Assembly: GCA_951799445.1 (NCBI GenBank) | Contig: OX637293.1 | Location: 22,568,001 to 22,632,000 of the forward strand | Source: Pseudisothecium myosuroides | Lineage: Eukaryota > Streptophyta > Bryopsida > Hypnales > Lembophyllaceae | Direction of reading: 5' to 3' | Length of the DNA stretch: 64,000 nt | Shown here: one piece after another, positions 46,216 to 57,464 of the stretch | Position numbering within the stretch: the stretch's first letter is position 1 | How the letters are laid out: every line of letters starts with the position of its first letter | Made by a program: the position numbers and the translations under genes | Notes under the pieces: generated by a model | What the model saw: the letters and a program-made list of their open reading frames with translations, nothing else | What the model was told of the DNA's origin: nothing | Databases searched by the model: none

Positions 46216-49178
46216 ATGGCGGCCGTTCCAGTTGCGCATGAGCGCAGGGCCGCGACAGGGGTGGCTCTTCCCCAAGCGGAAATCAATTGGGACAGGTGGG
46301 AGACCTGTTTTTTTTCTGTGAATTTCGAGGGTTTTAGGGTTTTAGGTTAGAAGGTTAGTACGGTTTCTGATGCATGCAGAGCGATTTATCAAAGAAAAAT
46401 GGCGTGTTTGGAATAGTCGTCATTTGATTTTTTGCGAAATTTTCGCTCTACTCGATGTTTTTGGTCACCGATGATGGAATTAAGTTGATTTTCCGCTTTG
46501 GTGCTTTACGTGTGTACGATGTTCTTTTGTTTTTCACTTTGCAATCAAGTCGGACAGGTGAGATGATTTATTTGTGAATGTCGAGGGTTTTGGAGTGACT
46601 AGGGTTTTAGGTTAGAACTTGAGTGCGATTTCTGATGCATGCAGAACGATGGATCGAAGCAAAATGGCGTCTGTTGACGAGGTCGCCTTCTGATTTCTTG
46701 TGTATTTTTAGCTCCCGTCACCATTGTCGGTCACTGATGTAGAAATTTACCTCATTTTCCATCTTGATCTCTTACTGTCTGCCTTTCTGTCGTCCCGCAC
46801 TTTGAGCGTATCGTAGCTAGCCATCGGCGAAGTCATCTGGTCGCTTAGTTGATCAATTTGGTGTGATAAACCCTAAGCCCTAATTATTGTCTTCCTCCTC
46901 TTTTCTTCACTCAGTCCTCTTCAACCCTTCAAGCTCCATGATGTGACATTTCTTTAGTAAAAGCAACCCTTCTATGGTTGCTTGGATCTTAAAGGGTTAA
47001 TATGATACTCTCTAATTGACAATCCTATTAGTACGATATGACAGATTCTTGGGAACAAACTTCCCAAGTTCAAACTCTCTGTACACTGCATGTCACATTC
47101 TGATCCAACTTCAGGGTGTGATAATATGGAGTTAACCAAGTGTGAAAAAGTAGACATTTCGACTTTAAGGTTTCTCAAAGCTTAGTGTCTGATTGAAGAT
47201 TCGGCTCGGTATTATGAAGAATTTAGATGCTAGAGTTTCCAAATTCCTAGTGATTCCAAGTCCCTTGGCCTCTCTAATGTCACCTGTATATGGAACTCAA
47301 CTTCATGACAATTCCGTATTATCATGACAATTCCGTACTAACCTCGTAAGGTTAGTCGTAGTAAAGAGGTTCGACTTTATTGTAAATTTTTCGAGGATGC
47401 GATTGCTCTAATGATATTAGCTAGCGTTCTTATGGCTTTTTTCATTGAATTTGGTTCAGGCTCGACAAGACGAAGTTTTTCTTAGTGGGAGCTGGCCTCT
47501 TCTCGGGAGTTTCGGCACTTCTCTACCCTGTTTCTGTGATCAAGACAAGAATGCAGGTGGCACGAGCAGATACCGTGCATACCACAGCACCAGCTCTTTT
47601 CAGGCACATCCTTAGGTCTGAGGGTGTGCTGGGACTGTACAGAGGGTTTGGCGTGGTGATCTCAGGAGCAATTCCTAGTAGGGTGGTGTTCATGACAGCC
47701 CTAGAAACCACAAAAGCTTCCACATTGAAGCTGACTGAAAAACTGGACGTTTCCGAAGCTACGTCAGCTGCGATAGCCAATGGGCTTGGAGGGCTATGCT
47801 CCTCACTGGCATCTCAGTCTGTGTTTGTTCCAATTGATGTGGTAGACTTTCTTACCTCTCAACCTATGTATCTATCCATCCACCCATCCGCTGATTGAAT
47901 CAAAGTCAATCCTCCTATGACGTATTTCTCATGTCATGGTCCTGGGTGAAAGCTTGGGGTCGCTGCTACAATTGACTGCGGACCTCCTCTGAACACATCT
48001 GTAGTCCTAAATGTACTTGGTTTTGATGATTGCAGGTGAGTCAACGTTTGATGGTACAAGGCACGCCTGGAGCACATCAATACAAGGGAAGCATGGATGC
48101 CATTAGGACGATTTTAAGAACTGATGGTGTTCGAGGATTTTACAGAGGATTTGGGATGTCCATCCTGACTTACTCACCATCCAATGCAGTGTGGTGGGCA
48201 GCATATGGATCCAGCCAACGTGTTATTTGGAGGTATAGTCGGTTTTAACTCTTTGGTATTTGATGTAGCTGGTGTAGCATCATTCTCGAGTAACTTCACC
48301 CTTAGTACTAGGTGATGGACATGTTCAATCGTAACGCCCCTGACCAGTTGATTTTTTTTGGAGTTCGTCTCAAATTGCTGACCATAATATCGCAGAGCTC
48401 TTCTTTTGGTTTCTGTTTTGAAATCTTTGTACTTCATGAATAGCTGAAATTAGATTCTATGCACGGGCCTGTTCCCTCGCAGGAAATTGGGGTACGGAGG
48501 TGAGAAGGAGAAAGAATTGCCGAGTAGTACTGAAGTAGTTCTAGTGCAGGCATTAGGAGGTGTGATTGCCGGGGCATCGTCCGCAATTGCTACAACTCCT
48601 ATGGACACTGTTAAGACGCGTTTGCAGGTTTGTGAAGACTTCCTTTAGTACATTTGCTCTTATGGGCACAGATATTACTAGCTTGCATGTTGGTTCTTGG
48701 TGATGTCCTTGTCACAATCAAAGGCTTTGACTGCGGTTTTCAGTAACCTTATCATTTGATGTCATCTTGGAGGCTTAGGTTTTGATTGTAGCTCTGACAA
48801 ACCGTTTTTTAAATTGCGGAGTTCCATGGAAAATTACTCGTGAAAGTGACGAGCTTTTTTTCCAGGTCATGGTAGAAGAAGGAGATGGCCGACCTACTAT
48901 CAAACAAACAGTAAGGAAATTGCTAAAGGAAGAAGGCTGGCGAGGATTCTACAAGGGATTGGGTCCCCGTTTCTTCAGCATGTCCTTGTGGGGCACCTCC
49001 ATGATCACAACATACGAGTTTCTGAGTACACTACTCACCCCTTCTGCACATTTCGCTATCTCTATACTGTATTCTATATCGACATGTCATTTTGTTATAT
49101 ATGTTGTGATTGGAAGCAAATAAATTTCATGCCTGTCATTGTTTGGGTGCAGAACGTTTGTCGGTGAAGGACGAATGA
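46216..49178 (+). CDS. Mitochondrial carrier family protein, SLC25A44-like
   Basis: Inner-membrane mitochondrial solute carrier of 329 residues in six exons: 46216-46295, 47460-47841, 48036-48232, 48483-48627, 48866-49025, 49153-49178. The three tandem carrier repeats are visible by their signatures: YPVSVIKTRMQ (about residue 50, with Ser in place of the usual Asp), PIDVVSQRLMVQG and PMDTVKTRLQV. Each is followed by a G.YRGFG or GFYKGLG motif (GLYRGFG, GFYRGFG, GFYKGLGPR). The SQRLMVQG and TYSPSNAVWWA blocks point to the SLC25A44 group. Its mammalian member is reported to carry branched-chain amino acids into mitochondria; the plant substrate is not known to me. Start is the first ATG of an exon whose phase joins exon 2. 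All junctions are GT-AG. The 1.16 kb first intron holds an internal duplication. Convergent with the phosphomannomutase gene. Confidence 0.95.
46290..46770 (+). repeat. Diverged tandem duplication across the exon 1/intron 1 boundary of the carrier gene
   Basis: The segment starting at the exon 1 end (GGGACAG then GTGGGAG, about 46289) is repeated about 260 bp on (CGGACAG then GTGAGAT, 46551). Shared phrases in the same order are TCGAGGGTTTT, GGGTTTTAGGTTAGAA, TTTCTGATGCATGCAGA and GTCACTGAT/GTCACCGAT. The duplicate includes a good donor-like site (CAG|GTGAG at 46558). No ATG was found that would make it an in-phase alternative first exon. Confidence 0.7.
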
Positions 49179-49697
49179 CGTTTCTCTACCCATCCTCTTG
49201 AACTTGAGCAAGACGGCTGTACAATACTGAAGAGGCAGTGAGAACCGAAGCCACTAGGTGAGCTTCTATTTGAGGGCAATTACGTCGGTGCAATTTTTTG
49301 TAGATCAGATTTCGCTCTCCAACTTCAGGTGCATCCAAATTTTTTTGTGGAAAACACATTTTAGTCTCCATCAATGATTTCACAATAAGATCTTCATTTT
49401 ACGATATATCATGATTATAGAACCGCGTAGGTTATAGTAGAGCAAGAATCCACTGGCGGAGGGTTGGTACGTTGTCAGTGCGAGATTGTGGGACTTGCTT
49501 TTAGGAACTTGTAGAAATCTCAGCTCTCACGCTGTTATATCAGATCTACATTCAAAATTGAAGTTTGAACGTTGAAGTTGAGATTCTGGCCGTGAGCCAT
49601 CCACATCTTGCCTTCTGCAAGTGGTTTCCACCCACTTCGTCTCTTTATTGTGAAAGAGCTACTGTCGGTGAATATGTACACCTCTGCAGTGAGGGTT
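49179..49697. other. Convergent 3' interval between the carrier and PMM genes
   Basis: Only 519 bp separate the two stop codons, so the 3' untranslated regions are close and may overlap. No other frame is supported. Confidence 0.5.
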
Positions 49698-52600
49698 TTA
49701 GGTTTCCTTTTGTTCTTCCTTTCGGGCAGGAGTATTGGTCAGGAAAATGCTAGAGCATTGCATGATTGTGTCTTCGGGACCTTCTACTGCATGACAGGTC
49801 CACGAAGTTTATGCTTCCATTAGTTTGCAAGCTTCACAAATTCTTCCATACATGTGCATCAGGTAGTTTATGTTGAATGATATATATCAACTCCAAATCA
49901 CCGTGCTTACCTGTATGACCTATTGTCTTCTCCGAATGGAAAATTTCGTAGTCGTTGCCTCCCTGTCAGTCCATACATTCTGTATTGTGAGAAATGACAG
50001 GCCCTCGATGGATGTTATCTCCATGTCCCACCAAATGGATTGATTGCTGTAAAACAGTAATTTACTCAAGACTAGTGGATTCATTTGAGTTGCGAATGGT
50101 TTATCTGGAGCAGAGGAGAGGAAGGAACGCACTAGGTTGGTCTTGTCCCCGAAGAAATGGATCTCTGAAAAAGCCTTGTCAAGAAAGTGCAAGCAAAATG
50201 TTTTGTCCCAACCTTGAGGGAATACCTGATGGGGTCAAATGTAGATATCAGAACCACCTTAAATTAAGCACAATTTGTCAGATGACATTGGCACACAATT
50301 ATGGCTATTAGATAAGTTTTGCTCAATTTTTAGTGGTCTTACCTTATATAGTGAATTGAAACATGAGAGTGAAGGATGCTTTTCATGACCATTTTCAAGA
50401 GTACTTCACATAAGCATACATGCAAAATGCTTCTGAGTAGGTTAAAATACATCTATGAGATCTATCAGATGCTTGTAGTTTTGTAGTGGATAGTAGTAAG
50501 AACCATTCTTTAACCAAGAAACATTGGTCCTAATACTTGACCTTGTAGGGAAGGGAGCTTACATCAATGCCAATTTGGCCTCCAATTGAGAAAGAGAGAT
50601 TGTAGTCCTTGAATTTTGATCTTAGCACCTCAACAAATGTTCTCCTTACATTGTGCTCCTACACTAACAATTAATGACACGATGGAATAAGTTAATTTTT
50701 TTGATACATTAAATATACTAATGACTTTCCCTCTCAAAGATAAATGGACTTCTAGAAATGCCTTTTAACATACGTTCACAATTGGACAAGAAAAGTTGTT
50801 CAATTAGATGTGTACAAAAATGACATAAAATAGAGTGTGTCATTAGAGAGGGTCTATGATGGATGTGCCTACATTATGGATTTAACTTTGCTTCATATTG
50901 GCATGCAATTAATTTTTCTAACTATGCACTTTAATTCAATTTGTACAGGAGTTTGAATTGTGCGAGATCTCCTCACTCTAATTGAATAAATTATGCATGA
51001 ATATAACCTAATTAGTCTAAGTAGTCAGGTGAAAATTGAATGAAAATTGGGTGACGATAGAGTAAAGTTGGTTGCTAATCATAGTATTTAAGATAGGTTG
51101 AAAATGGTGTACATGTCAATATACTGATTTTACCATATTAGAGTGCTTAAAAACTCTACATAATTCTCATATTAGTGCGAGTAAAGATATGTTCACACTT
51201 GGTGTTAAAGAGTGTTGTTACTTAGGATCTTAGGAACAAATTTAGACATACTTCTGGACCGGATTCACATTGCAAACATCACCCTAACGCAAGTGCAAAC
51301 ATACCTTAAGTCTTACTACTGAATCAATTGTGTGCAGAAAGAAGCAGTCTATACCTCATCATACTTGATGAACTCTTCTCGCTCCTCTGGGCTGCAGTTT
51401 CTGCCGATGGGGCAGAGATTCAACATTCCCACTCGGAACTCGATGAAGGTACCTCTGCTCACAATCATCAACACATGAATTAACAGCAAGTGGCTTCTCG
51501 ACTGCTGAAATACACCACTTTCAAGAGTCAAGACTACATGAACAAGACAAATTGGTACTTCAAACTGGTGAACAAGGAGTAGGGTTAGTGATCTCAGTGT
51601 GCCAAACCTCTTGACAGGAATGTCGAGATGAGCCATGTACAGTAATGCAAAGTTGATGAAGTCCTGGGGTCATCCATACAATCACCGATGTAAGCAATCA
51701 ATCCAAACTTACTTGCACTCCACCTTGGGCGACAAATGGGCTTCTAAACGTATTCTCCTGACATGTGGAAGTTTGCCAATCAGATGCATACACAACATGC
51801 CAAATTCAGAGGATATAAAGTGAGTGGTATCGCAGAGAGTGTCATTAGAGAGGGTTGGTTGTATGTTCTAGTTATGTATATTATTCCGAGGGTATACATT
51901 GAAAGCAGTGCAATTATAGAGTGTGTTGTTAGAGAGGGTTGAGTGTAGGTTCCCGTTACTGAAATCGTTCTTCAAATAGACAATAGAAATTCGTTTTTCA
52001 ACAGGGTAGTGCAGATTAAGCATCACCTTCAACTTGGCCTCAGTCAGATGCGTCTTGATGCTCTGAACCCCACACCAGATTGCTACCAATCAGTTTCTGG
52101 CATGGCAAGTGTTTTGCGAATCAGTGGCCAGACAATGACCTAACTTAGAATTTCGTACTGTAATAGTTCGGAAGGAAAACCTGCCGGTACCTGATTCCCA
52201 ATAAGCTTTCCGTCCTTGTAAGCAACGAGCCCATTCTCACAGAACACGTAGTCATATTCCATCACAACTGCCAGCATTCAAATCTGCCAGGTCAATGAAC
52301 TCTGATGCATAGTAAGTTAATGGTCTTGTTGATCACTTAATTAATGGTCTCGTTGATCTGATTGCCTAGGGTCTCAACTCTCAAGCCCCAAGCAAGTGAC
52401 TAAAATGTTTTTTTTGACAACTGCGCAGGATATTCTAAAATCTCATTTAGAATATCAGTTCATATTAAAGAGTTTTGAGTGTAAAACTTGACACAGCTCA
52501 GTTGACTGGTCAAATTAGCTGAATACTATTACATGTTTCGCAGCGAACAGGGCATAAAAACTGCAACAGGGTGGGCATTGTACCAGATTTTCCGAGCTGA

Positions 52601-53456
52601 TCCATGACTTTGACAAGGTCTGAGCCTCCCACAATACCCACAGTCACCACCTGTGCAATTGGGCGTCATGCCATCACACACACACGTGGTCCTTGAGTGA
52701 CTTTGACGAGACAGAATCACTCAATTGAAAACATAAAATTGGAAGATGATTTTCTAAGAATTAAATAAATCTTATAAACTGGCATACGCCGACATATGAG
52801 CCAGAATGTCGCCCACAAGTTTCAAACATATGCTTTCGTTGGGATGCCCTGTACCTAATTTTGAGTGATTTGCTTACAGTGTTGGTGTCTTTAACAAGTG
52901 GAGGAACACAACACTCTCTCTATTGGCAATGCCTTGGGAAAGAGTTGGTCTGTCACATCTCAGTCGAAATATATGGTTTATGCAGACCATCGAATTCCAA
53001 ACGACCCACAGGAAGCGTGTGCACACAACATGACAAATTTCGAAGATCTATTGATGGAATATGCAATTGCAGAGCATGTCATTAGAGTGTTGTCGAGTGT
53101 CCTACCTTGCGGAGCTGTTGGAGGAATTTCAGCATCTCTGCGGTTACAACCTATCATTAACACGTCATGACAACAGAGTAAGATTTCTGCCTTCCCAGGA
53201 GGATTTGAAAGTGAACAACACCAAGCACGCAGTGGAACAGGTTCTACAAAGCATCAAAGCACAAGTTTTCATGCCACCGGAATATTCCACTTCCTCCAGG
53301 CTCATGGGAAATATCATTCTTTCTCTGGCCTCTGTGAATTAAGTTTGTTGAAGGAAAAGAACTGCGATTACGTAGCACCTTGCGTGGGGGAGTGAGAGTG
53401 CCGTCGATGTCGAACAATGCAATGACCCCTTCCTTCGGTCGATCCATGGCTTGCAT
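49698..53456 (-). CDS. PMM: Phosphomannomutase
   Basis: Cytosolic HAD-family enzyme that interconverts mannose-6-phosphate and mannose-1-phosphate, feeding GDP-mannose for glycosylation and ascorbate synthesis. Eleven minus-strand exons: 53456-53379, 53150-53106, 52650-52584, 52267-52191, 52062-52027, 51663-51608, 51454-51355, 50658-50563, 50225-50133, 49962-49911, 49786-49698. They give 262 residues, slightly longer than usual plant PMM (about 250) because of a C-terminal tail. Visible motifs: [14 protein letters not shown] with the catalytic Asp pair (residues 16 and 18), [41 protein letters not shown] then [51 protein letters not shown] and GHTVEGPEDT. All phases close. Exon 2 uses the acceptor TGATAG and exon 8 the acceptor GTGTAG. 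Introns 2 and 5 hold copies of a dispersed repeat. Convergent with the carrier, divergent from GUN4. Confidence 0.96.
51757..51960 (+). repeat. Dispersed repeat in PMM intron 5 (GTGTCATTAGAGAGGGTTG family)
   Basis: Matches 57623-57815 by eye: GACATGTGGAAGTTTGCCAA, CAGATGCATACACAACAT, AGAGAGGGTTG, AATTATAGAGTGTGTT and a second GAGAGGGTTG, in order. Each copy has two direct TTAGAGAGGGTTG-type units. It lies inside an intron of the minus-strand PMM gene. Confidence 0.8.
52880..53105 (+). repeat. Diverged dispersed repeat in PMM intron 2
   Basis: A weaker match to the repeat at 51757-51960: CACACAACATGACAAATT, then TGCAATTGCAGAGCATGTCATTAGAGTG. An AACACTCTCTCTATTGGCA segment at left is roughly the inverse of the repeat's end, so it may be a full two-ended copy. 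Open frames across it are non-coding. Confidence 0.45.
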
Positions 53457-55985
53457 TTCTTGTCAAATCCTCACTTATTTCATAGTGGTTTTAAACACAC
53501 AATAATGCATCATTTGGAAAGAAAGTTGGTGATGACACGAGACAGCTAATTCAGTGTTTGTCAAAGTAGTAGCAGAGTCGCTCCTTGTCCTTTTTCTCCA
53601 GTGGGAGACCAAGAGGGCAAGGGGTGGCTCAGTTGGTGAAAAGGTAGGAATATTTCTTGCACCTTCTGAAATGACCACATTCTTATGAAATGCACCCCAG
53701 GCAATAAAGGTTGGTACCCCACAAACCACCACTTTTTGGTACTGGTCAAATTTTCATATTTTCTTCAGTGTTGGCAAGTGAAAGTGAAAGGAGGTTCCAA
53801 TGCACCAAAGAACGCAATATTTGGATACCATTGACAAAAGTTATGAAGGGTCAAAGTTTTTTTGGTAGATGTACTAAAATCGTTTTTCCAACATACGCAC
53901 ATATTGACTTTGGAGATGTACACAAAGAGATGATGACAATTTTAGGTACGGTTCAATTTTGGGGTACCCTCCTTAAGTCCCAAATGAGGAGATGTGGCTT
54001 TTCGACACTCTTGCTTAAAATGTACACATTAGAAGGAAAATGCGGGGGCTTGACGAGGGTCGTGAAACTGGACTACCAATGATGTCACTTGCTCAAATAA
54101 AAAAATAAAAAAAATAATAACAATACTTTTTTAATAATTTAATAATTACAGTTATGAAATTTGACCGGCCAGGACTATCTTTTCTTGATTTTTTTTATTT
54201 CTGATTTGTTGGTTTATTGATCTTCTTGAGGCCTCATTTTTCTTATAATGTGGTGTAAACATGAGAGTTTAGGATTTGATTTTGGTTGTAGAGAGAGAAG
54301 AACTCCAAGCATTTATTTTTATAATTGGTTTACAAAAAGAACTTGGTTTTATACTTAACATAATTAGGGTCTTTTGTCAATAATTGAACATCATTGTGGT
54401 TTTTTTTATTGTTGAGGTGTAAGGAAAGTTGCTCAATAGTGAAGTTGCCCTATTCTTTCATTCATTTAGTGTGCCATTCTCTATGTCTTTTCATCTACAA
54501 TATATAAGTCACAAGTAGTTTGAACTCAAATATATACATAGGAATTCAAACTTCAAAGTTTCTAAACTCCTAAAGCTTCATTGATAATGTGGAAAACATA
54601 AGAAGTTTAATTAGTACATTTATATCATGCATGTTCACATATACATACTAAATTGTGTTGAAATCCAATAAGATTGAATAAAATTAAGAATATCTAATTG
54701 TAAGAATTGTGTTTAAATTCTATATTATATGCTATGAAGTGTACATAAGGTAATTGCAACCTGCACCTAATTGCATCAAAATGAATTCACATTTCTTCAA
54801 ATGTGCACATTTCCTTCTAAACGTAAATAGACAATTGTCAATCTTCTATTATTTATGTGATACAAATCTTATAAAAGTAAGTAGGACTATCATGAATTTA
54901 GGTTTAGTGCATAAAGAATTGTTTTACACTGTCACACAATTAGATAAAGGCTCCATTAGTAGTACTTACTTTACACAACATCAGTTATTGTCCAAAAAGT
55001 ATTTGAGTAATTAGCTCAAATGGAATAACACCCCAATACAACCACTAATCTATCGTCTACACTTTCTAGTTTGAATACCCTTACCAAAAGTTAACAATTC
55101 AACAATCAATATGAAGATTCAAAATCCTAAACCACCGTATTGCTAAATCCTAGATTACTAACACTCATATTCAACAATAGTCATCACATTACAAAGACAT
55201 CCACTACACATCTGAAAACGTATAATCATATACAATTCCAACACAATTTGTCATGGATTAATTTGCCTCAACTTCTTCTTCTTAACTAATCCCTACTTGC
55301 TCTCTCATCCTTTTCATGTTTATTTGTAGATACTACAGAGTCTTCATCCTAATAGAGTTATGTAGTGACTCACATCCCCTTTTAAGACAATCTCTAGGAT
55401 ACAAAATGAACACACTCTTAATTTACGTCAATTTCAAAAAGAGGGTGCACTCTCTTTTTTCTCCTTACCTTACCTACCTCATTCTAAAGCCAAGACCACC
55501 AATTCAATATGGAGCAACTTCCACCGGTGCAAACAAAACAAGCATGTCCCTCATGGCCTATTGAGAACCGCCTTCCCACAGCGGCCTCAATCTCACATTC
55601 CCCACCCAGCCCCTCCATTGGCCAAGCGGCAGCCACCCACTCACAGCAATCCCCCTTCCAAGCTCCCACGTTCCCATATCGTTCCCATCCGTTCTCCTGA
55701 GTTCCCCAAAACGATCCCAAGAGTTCCCCGCGGGAGGAACATGATCCACCGCACCCAATGCGCACTAGCCACGCCTCCATCCCACCCCAATCCAGTCCCA
55801 AAGCCGGGAGCTGCCCCCAAGACGACCAAGTAGAACGCGCACTTTGAACCGATAGCCTTTTGCAGCAGCAGCAGCAGCAAATTGCATCTCTGCCACACCT
55901 CTCAACAAGTTGGGCAATTCGAAAGGCAACGAAGCTCTTGCGCTTGTTGGGTTTGCGATTTTTCCCAGCTTTTTTCCAGTTTAGT
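53457..55985. other. Divergent interval between PMM and GUN4
   Basis: Next to PMM lies its likely promoter. About 54100-55480 is AT-rich and featureless. From about 55490 the sequence is GC-richer, with overlapping open frames on both strands (for example 55484-55801 minus and 55561-55833 plus) that look compositional. A 123-codon frame at 53711-54082 and a CAG-type run (55864-55881) were examined; neither supports a gene. Confidence 0.4.
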
Positions 55986-55989
55986 TAGG

Positions 55990-56018
55990 GTAGAGAGACA
56001 GACAGAGAGAGAGAGGAC
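55990..56018 (+). promoter_or_regulatory. GA-rich tract just upstream of GUN4
   Basis: An AGAGAGACAGACAGAGAGAG-type run ends about 30 bp before the GUN4 start codon, so it probably lies in the 5' leader or core promoter. Such GA tracts are common in plant leaders and promoters; function is inferred. Confidence 0.45.
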
Positions 56019-56049
56019 AAGCTCTCTGTTTTGGCCATAGTTGAGAGCT

Positions 56050-57464
56050 ATGGCGTTGCTCCAAAGCTCCCTGTTCTGTGTCTCCTCCAGTGCTGTGAAC
56101 TCGAATAATGGAAACAACAGTAATGGCGCTGCGAGTTCGAGAACTTGCTGCTCATTGCCCTCATCAATGGGACGGAGTTGCAGGAGCTTGGTGCAAATTG
56201 GGGCGGTGCAGTCGAGCTCGGTCTGTAGTCGCTGGGCAGGGGGGAGTAGTAGTAGTAGTAGGGCGACTACTGCGGTCGCCGTCTCCAGCCAGAAGCGCGA
56301 CGGGGTGGAGCAGGTATGAATCAAATTCTTCTCGTTGTTGTATGCATTGGTGAATTCTCTTCGCGTTTGTCGGGAAATGTCAATAGTGCGTAATATTCTT
56401 GAGCAGATTCTTTTTGAGCTGTATCAGTATCCTTGGGAGAAAGAAGACAGACCACTCAGTGAGCGTCATGTATTGTTGTTAGAGAAAATGCGTATCTTTT
56501 GAGTCTCATTCTTGTTTTTGGTTTTCATTTACAATGGAGAGTGGTGAGTCTGAACGCGTGTTCAAGTACGAGAATATTATTTGGCTGTTGAGATGGAATT
56601 TTTGTATTGGTGAACTATTAGGGACGTCTCCCTAAGTTGAGTGCCAGCTATGCCTAATATCTTCTACTGTAGTGAATTTCAAACATTTCGGTGAGAAGGT
56701 TGGAATTCATTTTGTGAGGGCCTTGAACGAACAGTCAACGAGTATTTGTTTGTATTTCCTTTTTGGGGGGTGAAAAACTGGTTCCAGCTTTCTCTCTTCT
56801 TCATAGAGAATGAAGAATCAAAACTTTGGCCATCTTCCAGGTCACAACTTCCTGTTCCCAAATTCCATTCACTCATGGCATTTACCATCTGTAATGTTTG
56901 ATGTGTCCCGAATAGGAGCTGGCTACCACAATCGACCTCGTGACCGAGTCTGGCGCCTCTCTCGAAACCCTTCGCGACAAACTCGCCGCCGGGGAATGGG
57001 AAGCCGCGGACGCCGAGACGCGGCGTTTGCTGTGTGTCTTGGCCGGCGAGGAGGCCGTGAAGCGAAAGTGGGTCTACTTCTCCGAAGTGAAGTTCATCAA
57101 CACATCTGACCTAACCAAAGTCGACAGCCTGTGGCGGCAGTATAGCAACGGCAAATTCGGCTACAGCGTGCAAAAGAAGATATACAACACTTCAGGGAAG
57201 ATCTGGAACGTGTACTTCAAGAAGGTGGGGTGGACGCGGCCCTTGGATGAGTACCAGGACACGTACAGGAAGTTCCCTCTGGAGTTTATATGGGATGTTG
57301 CGGATACCACGCCCGAAGGGCACTTGCCTCTCACGAACGCTTTGAGGGGAACAAGGTTGTTGGAGGCCGTGCTTAATCACCCTGCGTTTGACGGTGTTGA
57401 TGAGCAGAGCAAACTGCGGGCGCAGCCTGTGACGAGCCTCTTCGGAAACGGAAAGTCTCGGTGA
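56050..57464 (+). CDS. GUN4: GUN4, tetrapyrrole-binding regulator of Mg-chelatase, chloroplastic
   Basis: Chloroplast protein that binds protoporphyrin IX and Mg-protoporphyrin and stimulates Mg-chelatase, the first committed step to chlorophyll. It is also implicated in plastid-to-nucleus signalling. Two exons (56050-56313 and 56916-57464) give 270 residues, matching the usual plant size of about 265. Exon 1 (88 residues, Ser-rich, few acidic residues, including a run of five Ser) is the plastid transit peptide. Exon 2 opens ELATTIDLVTESGASLETLR, a helical N-domain (LRDKLAAGEWEAADAETRRLL). The GUN4 core follows: WVYFSEVKFINTSDL, DSLWRQYSNGKFGYSVQKKI, KKVGW, then FPLEFIWDVADTTPEGHLP. The intron falls at the boundary between transit peptide and mature region and is GT-AG, phase 0. 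Convergent with TSR2 at 3.3 kb. Confidence 0.97.

Noticed and set aside
53617..53720. TGGCTCAGTTGG resembles a tRNA A-box or SINE head
   Set aside because: The only downstream candidate, AGGTTGGTACCCC, does not match a B-box, and no poly(A) or repeat tail or target duplication was found.
53711..54082. 123-codon plus-strand frame
   Set aside because: No similarity recognised, no exon partners, and it lies in the promoter-side region of PMM next to AT-rich spacer.
55484..55833. Overlapping GC-richer frames on both strands upstream of GUN4
   Set aside because: Mutually antisense, with Pro/Gly-rich composition-driven translations and no conserved motif; more likely promoter sequence.
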